Assembly: GCA_958510825.1 (NCBI GenBank)
Contig: OY294049.1
Coordinates: 2,170,001 to 2,234,000 of the forward strand
Reading direction: 5' to 3'
DNA: 64,000 nucleotides
From: Brachypterus glaber
Lineage: Eukaryota; Arthropoda; Insecta; Coleoptera; Kateretidae
How positions within the stretch are numbered: position 1 is the first letter of the stretch; each line of letters opens with the position of its first letter. Below the pieces are notes generated by a model that saw only the letters and a program-made list of their open reading frames with translations, had not been told where the DNA came from and did not search any database. Of this stretch, positions 27,001 to 36,860 are shown piece by piece. A program made the position numbers and the translations under genes.

Positions 27001-30000
27001 GTTGCGCTTAGCACTGTCTCTCCTATTAATCTCGAAAATGTGACATAGCCGAATTTATTTGAAACCCGATCCGGAATCGGCGCTTACCCATGAACAAAAA
27101 ATGTTATATGCTTTTTAATTGTACTAGAAAAAGTGATGTCGTGATAAAAAGCCCTTGTAATCTTGTGTAATTTTTTATATTCCATTTAGAAAAATTGTAC
27201 AACCCTCCCCAAAATTTTTCCCGACCGGTTTGTTAAAATAAACGACTGTTTTAACTGAGAACTGTGTTTTATTGATTTTTTTTTATTTTGTTTTGCAGAA
27301 ATCGTGGAACATACGGACAATGTAGCTTACTCTGACGTTCTGGCGCAACTTAGACCGTCCAGTTTCGATGGATTGCCTCCTGGGGGCGGATTGGCTTCTA
27401 AGTAAGTTTTTTTTTTTATTTTGTTATTGATTTCAGTCCTCTATTGCACTATACACTATTCAGTTAATATAAATTTTAGCTAAAAATAGTTTTTTAAAAC
27501 CCTTTACAGTTTTTAATATTTTTTTAAAAGGGGCTCATACCTAAAATACGTAATACGCACCTAGGGGGGAGTGGGGATATTGCTTAGAGTTACAAGGCGG
27601 GAGGGGTCCGTTTATTATTTTTAAAGAAATTCCTTGTTAAAAAAAGTGGTGTTGATTTGACTATTTCAGGTAGTCATTATTAAAAGTAGAGATACTATTT
27701 TTGTTTTTCATAATTTTTTTAGGGAGGGTAAGACCTAGCGTTACGCAAGGGCGGATGCCCCCCCCCCCAGCGAGATCTATTAGCATAGAAATACCTTCAA
27801 AATTATATTTTTGCTAAATGCGCAATTTTTTTTTATGTATGCCCCCGCCCCCTAAAAATGAAATAAATCCGCCCCTGGCGTTACGTAGCGTTACATGTGG
27901 TGAGGGGGAACAAAAGTGCAAAAATTTGCGTTGCGTATTTTAAGTTTCGCCCCAAACACAAAATAGCAGTGGAAGGATTAATTAGTTGTTTCTCATTTAT
28001 GTTAAAAATTTAAGATCTTTGCATATTTTCATGCGAAAAACGATCTAAAAGGTCCTAGCGGCCCGGCGTCTGTCCGTATGTCACGTTTTCTTGTCCGCAC
28101 AGTAGAGAAAGAAAAATTCAATTTGATTGAATTCAAATTTTCAGGATAAAAGGAATCTTGGTAAGGACACGATGATAAAATTAAAAAGAAAGTCCTTAAA
28201 AATTCAAAAATATATGTGGGGGCTAAAACAACGAACATAGTAGAAGAAAACTAGTTAACTCCTTTTATTAAATGTATTTTACCAAATTTTAAATTAACCC
28301 TGAAAAAAAAGTTATAGGTGCTAATTTTTTTAATTAAAAACAAGCTGTGAAGATATGTAATGCTACGCATTCCATTATATATTATTCACAGTAAATTGTA
28401 TACCTATTGCATTTCCCAACCATACTTAAAAACAATATTTTTCAAAAAAAAAAAATAACATAAAAAAAAGATCTTTTTGGAAAACGAAAAATTATTGAAA
28501 AAAACAATTAAAAAAAAAGTTAAAAAAAAAATATTTTTTTAACTTTTCAATTTTTTATTAAATTTTCTTTTTGCGAAAAACGTAAAATTAAAAAAAAATC
28601 AAAATTTTTCCTTTTTTTTTTCTTTTGATCGATCGATCGATAAAAGTAAATTACGTTAATCGGAATTTTCTTTCAGCTTTTTTCGATTTTTTAAGAAGTT
28701 TAACCCTCCATATCTTTTTTGTTTTTGGGGGGATTACTTTTAAACAGTAGGGATTCCCTCGTAGAACACGATTTTTCCTGAAAATTTCAAGTCGATCGGA
28801 TTATTCGTTCTTGAGTTATCGTATTCACAAAAATCGTATTCTTAATTTGAAGGAGTTTTGATTGACTATATTTTTGCAGTCATTTTAATGTCAATTAAAG
28901 GTCTTTATATTCCATTCCATTAATTTTGCCTTTCCATAAGAATTTTACTTTTTACAGAATATTCTCCTAAATTCGTAAATGAAATACGCCATACAGCTTT
29001 GCACCCCACTTAAAAAAGCCAAAAATACTTCAAAACACTTTTTTACTAAAAAAAATATTAAATACATAAATAAAACATTTAGACAGTTGTCAAAATTGAC
29101 AATTTGTACGAAAATCTATCTATATATGATAATTGTTATTTATGGTACTAGTGGTAAAGTAAGATATTGCCTATGAGAAAATTAACCTGCGAGGCGTCAG
29201 CCAATCAGGTTAATTTTCGAGAGGGCAATATCGGTTTACCATGAGTGCCATACAAGGTTTTATCTAATAAATAGCTTAGGAATTCTTATTTTTATTAACA
29301 ATTTTAATGACATTTACAAGAAAATAATTTGACATGTGACAGTTGAGTGGGTAAAATAAATAATTATCCACTCAATAAAGTAAAGGCCACGCGGGGGTTA
29401 TTATTGAGTTTATCTATTTAAAATACAGCTGGCAATTATCTCATTATCTGTATGTATTGGATAAAAATCCTAATACCTGCCGGACAAGATGACTGGAGGA
29501 ACTAGTTCTCAAGCCTTCAGATATCTTGCTGCCGGACCTAGTAAAAGCATAGTCGCGGCTTCTTTTAAAATGCCATGACCTTTTAGTTTTCATGAGTTTT
29601 GCCCTGGAGTGGACATAAATAGTATATTATTTACCAAGTGAGAGAAGTTTAACATTTTTGACCTGCGTCAAATTGCGGGATGAGCGCGCCAGCGCGAAGC
29701 CCGCAAGACGCGGTCTAAAATGTTAAATCTTCACTCACGTGGAAAATATAGTATTTTTTTCACTACCAGTACAATTAATTTGCTATTTATTTATTTATTT
29801 TACTAATATTTAATGAAAAAGCTTATAAATTTAAAATATTACGCTGGCCGTTTGCGACCATTAAAAAAACAAATGAATAACTTGACATTTCTGGCAGAAA
29901 TTTTCTTGTGATCTGCTAAAATTATTAAGTTAGAAAATGTTTCCGTGTTAAGTGTAATAAAATATATAAAAATAGAAAGTGAAATGTAAAGTGATATTCT

Positions 30001-33000
30001 GGTACTCCCCCAGAAATAATGGGACAGGAGAAAACTGCGAGGGAGAATCTATTGCCTCAAAAATCAATATATGGGGGTTGTACCTCTAGTAATCTATGAT
30101 TCTTACGGTAATATATGGGTTGTATAATCTATGGTTGAATATGATTTACCAATGATTTTCACTTTTCGAAGTGTTTTTTATAAAGCATATTTTATAGGTA
30201 CTAATTTAGTTAATATTTTTTAACTTATCATGCAATAAATAAATTTGGTGCCTAAAGACACTTGTAGCAATGTGATTTAATAATTAAGTGAAACGTCAGA
30301 TGCCAAAACAGCTGAATAAAAATTCATTATTAACCATGGTGCAATTTCATTATTTTTAGAACCTCTGACGTCATAGGTAGAGAAATAATATTTCTACCAA
30401 TGAAAAGAACAGTAATAAATATGTGGTTTTAGGCTGGTAGTGAAAAATAAAACTTATCCGGTATATCGTCAAGGCTTGTTGCACTGTTTTATTTGTGTTT
30501 TCTGTTTCAGACGTTCGTTAATTGATCGAGTATTCAAACAGATGTGTCCTGATCAAGCCGAAACTGTAAGTGTGTTTTGCGATTTTAGTTGTTAATTTTT
30601 TATGTTTTTTTTTGCGAGTAGCTAGCAAATTTTACAATGTATGTTCGTGTTTACTTACAATTTTACTATTATGGGTTTTTAATAATAATCTGATCTTGTC
30701 TCTCAGCAAAAAATTATCGCTAACTGATGATGCCTCGTATAATATACGATACTGTTATATAAGATATATTATGACTAATTTAAATAAATTTTTATTCATT
30801 TATTTGGACTTTTTGATTTTGATTTTTTTTGCATGTCAGTTTTAACTTGGGTTTGAGGTTACCGGGTGTCCCAGCCAGGACGAAGCAGGCGTTTTCTGAC
30901 GTTATTATTAAAGCTAACAAAACAGTTAATAGGGACCCAGTAAGCTATTGTTTCGTCCAAAGAAAACTGTTCGACTATCTTTTGTTTTTGAGTTACAGCT
31001 ATTTTTAATCAATTGGCAACTGTAGGTTAAAAATAATAAAATATAAAAATTTACGATTTTTTCTTCATCGTGTATAATTTGTTTTAACCAAATAACTTAT
31101 GTTATTTATCATATTTAACTTTTACAAAAGACAAAATAATTAAAAATTTCTTTTTGTGTAGATCTAAACAAGTTATTTTAAAGCATACTAAATAACTCCT
31201 GATAAAAAGTATACCTATGTGAAAATCTAACATTAGTCAAATTTTACAATTTTTTCTGGTCTGTTAAAAATGTTATCTACAGGAAATAGTAAGTTTTACT
31301 AAGAGGAAAAGTGAAGCTTTTTTTACTAGTCTGTAGAGTTTACGGACGACGCGAAGCGGAGTCCGGAAAATACAGACGAGTAAAAAAAGCACTTTTCCTC
31401 TGACGAAACATACTATTTTTACTTGAAGCATCCTATATATATTTTTTTAAATATTAATTTTTGAATTTAATTTATTCAGTAATAAATTATGTTTTTTTTT
31501 TATTAAAATCGGCCAATAAAACCCTTTCGAAATAAACTTAAACCTTCCTTAGCTCATTTTAAATTTTTTTCGTAGGCTAAATCGTACACTTTTCGCGATT
31601 TCGATGGTAACTTGTCTAATGTAGCATTTTCAATTTCGGAGAGATTTGTAGGTGTATAAATCATTTCTTCTTCAATCATTTTTAATCAATTTCACACAAG
31701 GTTTTTGCACAGAATCTCGATTCAACCACCTGTTTACATAATAAACAAACAAGTTTGAAGTATGGCTGTCATCAAAGTCAAAGAGTGCTGCCGTCAGTGG
31801 TGGTTTTGCTAACTTTTTTTTACGGCTTACAACAATGAACTCATTTTTTGGCCCACCCGGCCAATAGGTTAATCCGGCCCTGACTACAAGCCAGAAACTC
31901 TTAGGAATGTATTGGAAAATACTCTCAAAAGTGCCCGTTTTTGTGAGGCGGTCACTTGAAGGACCTAATTTTCCGCAACTGGTGTGAAAAAATCCAAATT
32001 ATATGATTTATTTCTCAGAAAGGAAAGATTAAATGTATGCCGCATAAGTTATGCGACACCCTACTGCCGCGCTAAACTGAAAGGTCCTATCTACATAAGT
32101 TTAACATACACAGATAGGACCTTTCAGCTTAGGAAGGCAGCCTATATTAAGTGGATTGTTAAATTTTGGGTTTATTTCAGGATTTGGAACCATTCAACTA
32201 GTTTCGGAGCAAAATTCTGGTGTTAAGGTTAATTTTAAGCAGCGGAAATTTTAAAAGCTTAAACTTTAATGTTCTTTTTTATTAATTTGTTTTTATAAAT
32301 TAACCTTTTTGAAATTTATGTATAATAAATTTGTTGCGGTATTGCGTGGGCCTAATTTCTTTTGAATAGTTACCACTATTTACAGTGATTTTGTATTTTA
32401 TATTGTTTACGGTTTTTTTTTGTTGATTGATTTTTTCTAAAAATATATCTACTGAGGAAAAATCTATACTGATTGAATTAATTTATGCATTATTATGGGT
32501 TGCTGAACACATACACAAAAAACATTAACAAAAAATAAATGTACTTTTCTTATAAATTCTAGCAAGATTTATTATTTTTTTTATGTCATCGTAGTTCATT
32601 ATTGTGTTTTTGTTGCTTAGTTACCAACTACATAATAGTGTACTTTATGACCGTGAGGGCATAAAAACACAAAAAACAGTTTTTGATTAACTTATTAATA
32701 CAGCATAATACAGCAACGATTGCGTTTTCTGATTTTTTTAAAAATATATTGATTTATCAATTTTTTTTGCAATAACAAACTAGTATGACATAAAAGTTTG
32801 TATGTACCGCGGGTATTAATAGATGTGTATGGCCCCATGCGTAAACGTCTACTTAATACCATTGGTACATAAATAACTATTTTGTTTATTTAATGGTCTT
32901 CATTAATAAATAAAGGTTTAATGACATTTAATAAATAATAAATTTTTTAATATAAATTAATTTTCTCTTAAAAATTGTATTTTCTTTATTTAGGAAAATG

Positions 33001-33014
33001 TAAATTCTAGGTAA
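8275..33014 (+). CDS. alph: PP2C-family Ser/Thr phosphatase, alphabet/PPM1A-PPM1B ortholog (5 exons)
   Basis: Metal-dependent (Mg/Mn) protein serine/threonine phosphatase. In Drosophila the ortholog dampens Ras/MAPK and stress-kinase signalling; PPM1A/B do similar work in vertebrates. Coding exons join as 8275-9084, 9282-9399, 27299-27401, 30511-30565 and probably 32994-33014, giving 368 residues (PPM1A is about 380). All catalytic motifs are visible: R33 and E37-D38 in [11 protein letters not shown]60-G61 in FDGHAG, SGTTA near 117, CGDSRA near 136, SRALGD near 186, D231 in ACDGIWD, and D274 in GSRDNMS. The C-terminal PP2C helical region with [11 protein letters not shown] aligns well with PPM1A. 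The start gives the [11 protein letters not shown]-terminus typical of the family. Intron 2 is 17.9 kb and full of mobile elements. The last, very short exon is the least certain part. Confidence 0.95.
9282..9399 (+). CDS. alph: PP2C phosphatase exon 2
   Basis: Follows acceptor ATTTTAG. It opens with [13 protein letters not shown], which supplies the last metal-binding aspartate, then the linker with [16 protein letters not shown]. It ends in phase 1 at a non-ideal donor, GTTGTT. The next exon restores the frame as a Glu codon. Confidence 0.93.
10611..10691 (+). repeat. Three short tandem copies ending in poly(A)
   Basis: CCTTTTACAGATTTAATAAA occurs at 10611 and about 10644, and a partial copy at about 10678, separated by A-runs. 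Each contains an acceptor-like TTTTACAG. Confidence 0.8.
11080..11121. repeat. Hairpin
   Basis: ACATCGGCACTTAGTA and its near-perfect complement TACTAAGAGTGCCGATGT are adjacent, forming a stem of about 17 pairs with one mismatch and almost no loop. Confidence 0.7.
12131..13337. mobile_element. Long-TIR element, TA-flanked (Tc1/mariner-like)
   Basis: TA on each side, termini CACTGCCGCC and GCGGCAGTG, and inverted arms of about 370 bases (for example AGGACTTGCATGGTACG at 12349 and its complement near 13120). TA target sites and these ends suit a Tc1/mariner derivative, but no transposase remains. A smaller fold-back is nested at 12493-12667. Confidence 0.8.
12493..12667. mobile_element. Nested fold-back MITE
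   Basis: ACGTTCAAGTATTACGTAAC and its exact complement bracket a C-rich/G-rich centre with GGACCCCCCCCCC and GACCCCCCCCC. It lies wholly inside the left half of the 12131-13337 element. Confidence 0.85.
13961..14201. repeat. Inverted repeat, ~75-bp arms
   Basis: GAAGATAAGTTAC, CCACTGATGG and AGCTTTCAAGGGACA on the left recur inverted at 14124-14201. The loop is about 88 bases. Confidence 0.75.
14792..15635. mobile_element. Fold-back element, ~0.84 kb
   Basis: Left end TATACAGTGTGTATTTTTTT with AGGCAATGTAAGTGG; right end has CCACTTACATTGCCTTC and CATACTGTATA. Inner matches include TTAGTTTTTCACCGG with its complement CCGGTGAAAAACTAA, so most of the element is palindromic. Confidence 0.8.
15702..17335. 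mobile_element. Giant palindromic element, 1.6 kb, with insertion in left arm
   Basis: GTCCACGGTGGTTTTTTGCA at the left and the complement of TGCAAGAAACCACCGTGG at the right; the arms match through AATGCTTATCTCCAACGCC at 16317 and its complement near 17080. The left arm is interrupted around 15880-16230 by other repeats, including a family A scrap at about 15950-16030. Confidence 0.8.
17760..18139. mobile_element. Family D fold-back, short form
   Basis: Termini GGGTGGTC(C)AAAAAAAA and its complement. Arms include TTAGGGCCCTAAAA and ATGCAAATATCAATAAAATT. The long form of the same family is at 61091-61982. Confidence 0.85.
18257..19254. mobile_element. TIR element carrying a LINE insertion
   Basis: TATACAGG(A/G)TTA then TTTGGAGATGTGATGG at the left (18257-18315) and the complement at the right (19197-19254). 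Between them lies a LINE 3' fragment on the minus strand. Confidence 0.75.
18578..19196 (-). pseudogene. LINE reverse-transcriptase fragment
   Basis: Minus-strand reading over 18928-19173 gives [20 protein letters not shown] and [10 protein letters not shown], the RT motifs with the catalytic F-A-D-D box, followed by the [11 protein letters not shown] stretch. Clade is CR1- or Jockey-like, not resolved. The element ends in an (AAAT)n tail (TTTATTTA at 18583-18610 on +). Frame breaks and 5' truncation make it dead. Confidence 0.88.
19385..19640 (+). repeat. ~80-bp tandem repeat, three units
   Basis: TTTGGT(A/T)GAAAC(T/C)GTCA(G)GGAC occurs at 19398, 19481 and 19558, each followed by an AAGCTTTTT-like run. 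Unit length is 77-83 bases and each unit holds GCGCC or a decayed form. Confidence 0.75.
20527..21809. mobile_element. Long-TIR element, family F, ~1.28 kb
   Basis: AAAGGACATGGCACAATTTA at the left is repeated inverted at the right. Arms of about 180 bases include GCACTTTGTATGTACAG and CTCCTCATAAAA. A hairpin sits in the middle (21168-21248). No transposase motif is visible. Confidence 0.8.
21168..21248. repeat. Hairpin inside family F
   Basis: TATCGAGGGCTTCATA and TATGAAGCCCTCGGTA form a stem of about 16 pairs with a loop of about 47 bases. Confidence 0.7.
21860..21894. repeat. 35-base near-perfect hairpin
   Basis: GCTACCAAGCTCGTAGT, one base, then its exact complement. The stem is 17 pairs, conspicuous in GC content, just left of a family G relative. 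Confidence 0.9.
21898..22836. mobile_element. Family G relative, decayed
   Basis: Ends carry TTTTAAGGGG(G)TAATTC and the inverse; inside are AAAAGTTCCCATAAACATGT and its complement near 22750, as in family G. A (GATA)n-tailed retroposon scrap interrupts it at about 22561-22660. Confidence 0.65.
22837..23313. other. Gene-free intron DNA
   Basis: No gene or clear repeat boundary seen. A segment around 22880-23000 (CCAGGTTTTCGAG) has a weak partner near 23985 (ATCCAGACCTGGTAGC). Confidence 0.4.
23314..23714 (-). repeat. Dispersed 0.4-kb repeat B, copy 2
   Basis: Inverse copy of 3509-3892. Shares CATATTCCGAACGAGTGG and GGTTTCATATACCG. It is GC-richer in the middle (GCGATAGCGGCGAGGG). Confidence 0.75.
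24324..25455. mobile_element. Family G element, copy 1 (1.13 kb)
   Basis: Ends TATAGGGTTATTCAGAAATA and the complement of AAATAACCCTGTATA. Palindromic arms contain ACGTGCAAAATGG or its complement, TTTTCGAGAAA, and GTAACACCGTAGGGCCAACC. Same plan as copies 2 (44774) and 3 (57454). Confidence 0.85.
25601..26037. mobile_element. Family H MITE, copy 1
   Basis: Inverted ends TGCGGGAGCCCACG at the left and CGTGGGCTCCCGGA at the right. Arms contain AGGGCGTCCGAAAACGGTAT and the AACAACTTCTTACATAA stretch, each found inverted on the other side. Second copy at 59537-59974. Confidence 0.85.
26505..26870. mobile_element. TIR element, ~366 bp
   Basis: CATGTATAATTATAACTTCAC is inverted at the far end as TTATAATTATACATG. 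The interior repeats ATGGGTAAACC-type and AATGAAATG patches. Confidence 0.65.
27299..27401 (+). CDS. alph: PP2C phosphatase exon 3
   Basis: Follows a long T-rich tract and acceptor TTTTGCAG, and ends at a perfect GTAAGT donor. It encodes [20 protein letters not shown] and then the [10 protein letters not shown] segment shared with PPM1A/B. It lies 17.9 kb from exon 2 but the phase fits exactly. Confidence 0.92.
27500..27960. mobile_element. Degenerate G/C-tract repeat with GCGTTACGTA motifs
   Basis: Two bounds resemble each other inverted: AAAATACGTAATACGCACC near 27540 and TTGCGTTGCGTATTTTAAG near 27925. Between are CCCCCCCCCCC and CGCCCCCT runs. Confidence 0.5.
28440..28660. repeat. A/T homopolymer field with (GATC)n
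   Basis: Runs of A and T dominate, ending in GATCGATCGATCGAT at 28627-28641. Confidence 0.75.
29151..29470 (-). mobile_element. Family J element, copy 1, with 38-bp arm hairpin
   Basis: The same sequence occurs inverted at 52105-52402 and partly at 51412-51535. At 29151-29239, GAAAATTAACCTG and CAGGTTAATTTTC flank CGAGGCGTCAGCCAAT, making a stem of nearly 40 bases. Confidence 0.8.
29622..29757. repeat. Small fold-back with GC-rich loop
   Basis: AGTTTAACATTTT and AAAATGTTAAATC, plus ACCTGCGTC and GACGCGGTC, flank GGGATGAGCGCGCCAGCGCG. An outer CACTACCAG at 29760 has a complement at 30432, hinting at a larger element of about 0.8 kb. Confidence 0.6.
30511..30565 (+). CDS. alph: PP2C phosphatase exon 4
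   Basis: Between acceptor CTGTTTCAG and donor GTAAGT. It encodes (K)[18 protein letters not shown], the counterpart of the PPM1A segment after LASKR. It ends in phase 0. Without splicing, the frame would run eleven more codons (VSVFCDFS and so on) to a TAA, so an alternative end here is possible. Confidence 0.88.
30862..31260 (+). mobile_element. Family M element (GGGTGTCCCAGC end), copy 1
   Basis: GGGTGTCCCAGCCAGGACGA then CGTTTTCTGACGTTATTATT matches 42512 onward. The right end is not clear. Confidence 0.6.
31285..31425. repeat. Small fold-back, ~140 bp
   Basis: GAGGAAAAGTGAAGC, TTTTTTTACT and GTCTGTA at the left reappear inverted at 31369-31402. The loop holds GACGACGCGAAGCGGAGTCC. Confidence 0.75.
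32063..32131. repeat. Hairpin
   Basis: CTGAAAGGTCCTATCT and AGATAGGACCTTTCAG are perfect complements separated by about 24 bases. Confidence 0.8.
32994..33014 (+). CDS. alph: PP2C phosphatase putative terminal mini-exon
   Basis: After acceptor TTCTTTATTTAG, in the required phase 0, the sequence reads Glu-Asn-Val-Asn-Ser-Arg and then TAA. Only seven codons, so the call rests on splice site, phase and an early stop. A transposon terminus begins six bases past the stop codon. Confidence 0.5.
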   Translation, partial: ENVNSR

Positions 33015-33020
33015 TACCAC

Positions 33021-33316
33021 CAGGGTGCACACAGATCAGGGAAATCAGGAAATTTCATTAACTGTAAAAAATCAGGGAAATTGAAAAAAAACTCTAGTCT
33101 ACATTAAATTATTACTAAAACAAGTTATTCATTCATAAAGTTCTACCCATCCGTCAACCCATTTTACAGGAAAAAAGTAAAGAAATGAATAAAAATCATA
33201 ATATAAAAATCAAACAGCTTCTTGATTTTAAAAACTTTTTTGTGTGTGCTAAAATCAGAGAAAATTTTAAATTTTGATCAGAAAATCTCATTTTGCAAAA
33301 CCTGTGGGCACCCTGT
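33021..33316. mobile_element. MITE in the phosphatase 3' region
   Basis: CAGGGTGCACACAGATCAGG at the left and the complement of CCTGTGGGCACCCTG at the right. It starts six bases after the proposed last stop codon. Confidence 0.75.
33188..33193 (+). terminator. Candidate poly(A) signal for the phosphatase gene
   Basis: An AATAAA lies about 175 bases after the proposed stop codon. It sits inside the small inverted-repeat element at 33021-33316, so if used, the transposon supplies the signal. AT-rich DNA gives such hexamers by chance. Confidence 0.25.
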
Positions 33317-35079
33317 ATCTAATAGCTATTAATTTAACAATCATGATAGTTTTTATACTTTTTTGTGTATTTATTAAAATTTACGTGTATTTTTTTGTGA
33401 TATTAAATGTATATTTTTTTCTATCCCAAAAATCACTAACTTTCAGAATTTACCTTTTGTAATTTGGGAGTTACACTGTATATATGTTTAAAATCAGCAA
33501 CTGCAAAATTGATAATAAATGTTGCTTTTAATAACATTTGTTTCATCAATTACAATGAGCTACGTAAATAAAAATTAAGCAACAGCTTTCACTTAAAAAT
33601 TTTAAGCAAAAGCTACGTTTTGGTACATTATGTGTAGCAAAAATAGCTTTTATTCAAAAATTATAAGAAAAAGCTTTTGCTAAATTTTTATTCACATTGC
33701 CCAATAAATAATTATACTATGTAGTTAAAAATAGATATAATTAAGTACTGTAAAACCCGGAAAATTTGAAAGTTACATAGAAATAAAACTACAAAATCAT
33801 ATACCGCAGACCAGGCCTGCTTGAATTTTTGAAGAGCAAGTTAAATGGACAATGTTACCCTTAAATGCCACCCTGTTAAGAAAACAAGTAGAGACGAGTA
33901 AAGACCAGTAGAAAACGAATCGGATTCTACTGGATCATACTGGTCTCTACCTGTTTTTTTTAACATGGCAAGCAGTTCCGATTTACGGTAGCCTTATCTA
34001 AAAACAAATTCACTGTTGTGTTATTTAAAATAATTTATTTTAATTTGTTTTTATCAAAAAGCTTCTAACTGAACCGTGACTGGATATTTTATGTAATTTT
34101 TGTACAAAACTGTTACCCATCCCTCTAAAAAACCTTAAAATTATTAAGGGTCCTTTTAAATAAAAAAAAAATATATATATAATGTATTATATGCTATATT
34201 ATGACATATTTCGCCTTTGCAGACCACATTTTGATCCGAAAATTCTGTTATATAAAAAGATATTAAGATGAGTTTTTTATTGTACAGGTAGAGTTGCTTG
34301 AGTGTCTAACATCATCTTTTTTCATGTTTTTGCTTTAAGGACTCAATTTTTTATGATTGAAATTAAGTAAAATTTCCTAATTTTCAAAGCCAAATATATT
34401 AAAAACAAAAAAAATCGAAAAAGCTAGACGTTAGCCTTTCAAAAAACTCTTTAACTAAACAATGGTAAAAAACCCATATGATATCTTTATTATTAACCGA
34501 GAATTTCCGTATAAAAAAGCCTTAATGCCAAAAATTGCATTTTAACCAATCGGAACCGGGTCTAACTCACACATATATATTTTATTTTAATCATGGACCA
34601 CAAAAAACTTTGTTAAGTTTTTTTTTGGAAGAACCCTTAAATGATGGTACTTTTACATGATTTAGAACTTTTGTTTCTATTTCCATTCTTTCATAATTTA
34701 CCCTGCTTTTCAGTATATAGGTATTTCATTTTCTACAAGCATTTTTAATAACTACCATTTATTTATAGTCATACCTACATAAATATTGTACTATTAAGTA
34801 CTGGATTTTTTACAATCATAACTATAAAAAAATCTCACTATTTCATATCTTTGTTACATTATTTGTACAGCAAAAGTGTGGTTGTTTATAAACAGTTTAT
34901 TACAATCTGTTGAAAATCTATTTTTAAAGATATCATGTAAATTTGCTGTAAAGTTAAGATAGATACTCTAATTAAAAAATAAAGTATTTAAGTACAGATT
35001 TAATTTTCTTTTATACTCTAAAAATATTTAGAAATACACTGCCCAGTAAATGAGCTATCCCATTTTTCACCTCTGCGCG
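33317..35079. other. Gene-free intergenic DNA
   Basis: No gene seen. A 90-base inverted repeat at 33876-33963 (AAGTAGAGAC and GTCTCTACCTG) and weak AGCTTTTGCT-type inverted repeats at 33585-33705 are the only structures noted. Confidence 0.5.
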
Positions 35080-36130
35080 TGAAATGTTTTTTTTATTATC
35101 AGATACACTTTCAGCAACCTTAAAAACCCCAATATACCAATTTTCACGAAAACTATCCCCCGCCCATCAGGGGGTGAATTTACAAAAAAAAATATTTTAA
35201 GATTTAGTTTTAGCGACCTCCAAAATCTCAATATATCAATTTTCAGTAAAACTAATACCCGCCCCTCAGGGGGTGGAAGGTGTTTTTTTTTATTATCAGA
35301 TTCACTATTAGCAACCTGAAAAACCCCAACATTCCAATTTTAATGAAAACTACCCCCCGCCCCTCATGGGGTGGAGTTAAAATATTTTTTATTATCAGAT
35401 TCACTTTCAGCAACCTTAAAAACCCCAATGTACCAATTTTTAAAAAAACTACCCCCGTCCCTCAGGGGGTGGAGTTGGATTTTTTTATTATCAGATTCAC
35501 TTTCAGCAACCTCAAAAATCCCAAGATACTAATTTTTAAGAAAACTATCCCCCAACCCTTAGGGGGTGTTAGATTTTTTTTATTATCAGATTCACTTTCA
35601 GCAACCTCAAAATCCCCAACATTCCAATTTTCATGAAAACTACCCCCCGCCCCTCATGGGGTAAAGTAAGATTTTTTTTATTATCAGATTCACTTTTAGC
35701 AACCTCAAAAATCCCAATATACCAATTTTCACGAAAACTACCCCCGCCCCTCAGGGGCCCCTAGGGGGTAAAGTTGGAATTTTGTCATTATCAGATTCAC
35801 CAGCGACCCCAAAAACCGCTATATACTAATTTTTACGAAAACTACCCTCCGTCCCTCAGGGGGTGAGTTAGGATTTTTTTATTATCAGACTCACTTTCAG
35901 CAACCTCAAAAACCTCAATATTCCAATTTTCACGAAAACTACCCCCCGCCCCCCAGAGGGTGAAATTAGAAAAAATATCAGATTCAAATTCGTAGACCCC
36001 AAAAACCCCCATATACCAATTTTCACGAAAACATTTAAAAATAATTACCCCCTTACCCTCGCGGAGGTAGAGTTGCATAAATTTTATTACCAGATTCAAT
36101 TTCAGCAACCTTGAAAATCCCTATACACAG
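35080..36130 (+). repeat. Minisatellite, ~97-bp unit, ~11 copies
   Basis: Units begin near 35094, 35195, 35292, 35391, 35486, 35582, 35679, 35785, 35880, 35970 and 36085. Each has ATTATCAGATTCAC, CAGCAACCTCAAAAA, CCCAATATACCAATTTT, and CCCGCCCCTCAGGGGGTG, the last part an internal hairpin. Apparent open frames across it are repeats, not genes. It abuts family A copy 2. Confidence 0.92.
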
Positions 36131-36806
36131 CGTGTCAAAAGCCCGCCTCCACCCTTTAACTTTTTAACGGTTTAATATATCAACTTGAAATTTGGAACAC
36201 ATAAATAAAATAACCTATATATATTTGGTATGCTTAGGGGGCACAACGGAGACAGGGGGACAAGGGGGATCGTGTGATACATCATTTTAAAGCTTATAAA
36301 ATTCTGTATTTGTCCAAATATTCTTTTAATTTTCCTGAGTAATTTTTTTGGGTTATTTTAAAGCCCAAAAACAGGGATTTCTGTGAAAATTTCTTTAAAA
36401 GAATCAAAAACGAAAAATGATTTATCTCATGCAAATACATCAGTTATACTTTTAAGCTTATTTTGAATTATATAAATAAAATTTTAGAAAAAAATCTTAA
36501 AAAATCGCATTTTTTAGCAAAAAAAATTGAAAAATAAAAAGCTTAAAAAAGGGTTTTAAATAATAAAAATTCTAAAAATCTAATAGAAAATTTTATAAGC
36601 TTTAAAATGATCTATCACACCATCCATTTAAAAAAATGTCCCCCCTTGCCCCCCTGTCTCCATTGCGCCCCCTTATCATAACAAATACTTACTAAAAAAT
36701 TAATTGAGTTATGTGTTAAGTGTTTTAAATTTCAAGTTGATATTTTAAGACGTTCAAAAGCTAGAGAGGGGCGGACTATAGTCATTATAATGACACGCTC
36801 TGTATA
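36122..36806. mobile_element. Fold-back element, family A copy 2
   Basis: Termini TATACACAGCGTGTCAAAAG and the complement of GACACGCTCTGTATA. The arms share GTGATACATCATTTTAAAGC with copy 1. Its left end overlaps the final minisatellite unit. Confidence 0.82.
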
Positions 36807-36860
36807 GCAATTTTCAAATTTTTGTAAAATAAGTTATTTACCCCATTTGCCCCCCTTGCC

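Noticed and set aside
30566..30600. Phosphatase ending by read-through of exon 4
   Set aside because: The GTAAGT donor is perfect and a phase-matched downstream acceptor exists, so splicing is preferred; read-through is kept only as an alternative.
35280..35636. 118-codon open frame with repeating FFIIRFTFSNLKNP units
   Set aside because: It is the translation of the 97-bp minisatellite. No start context or partner exon is seen, and similar frames occur on the other strand (35842-36108).
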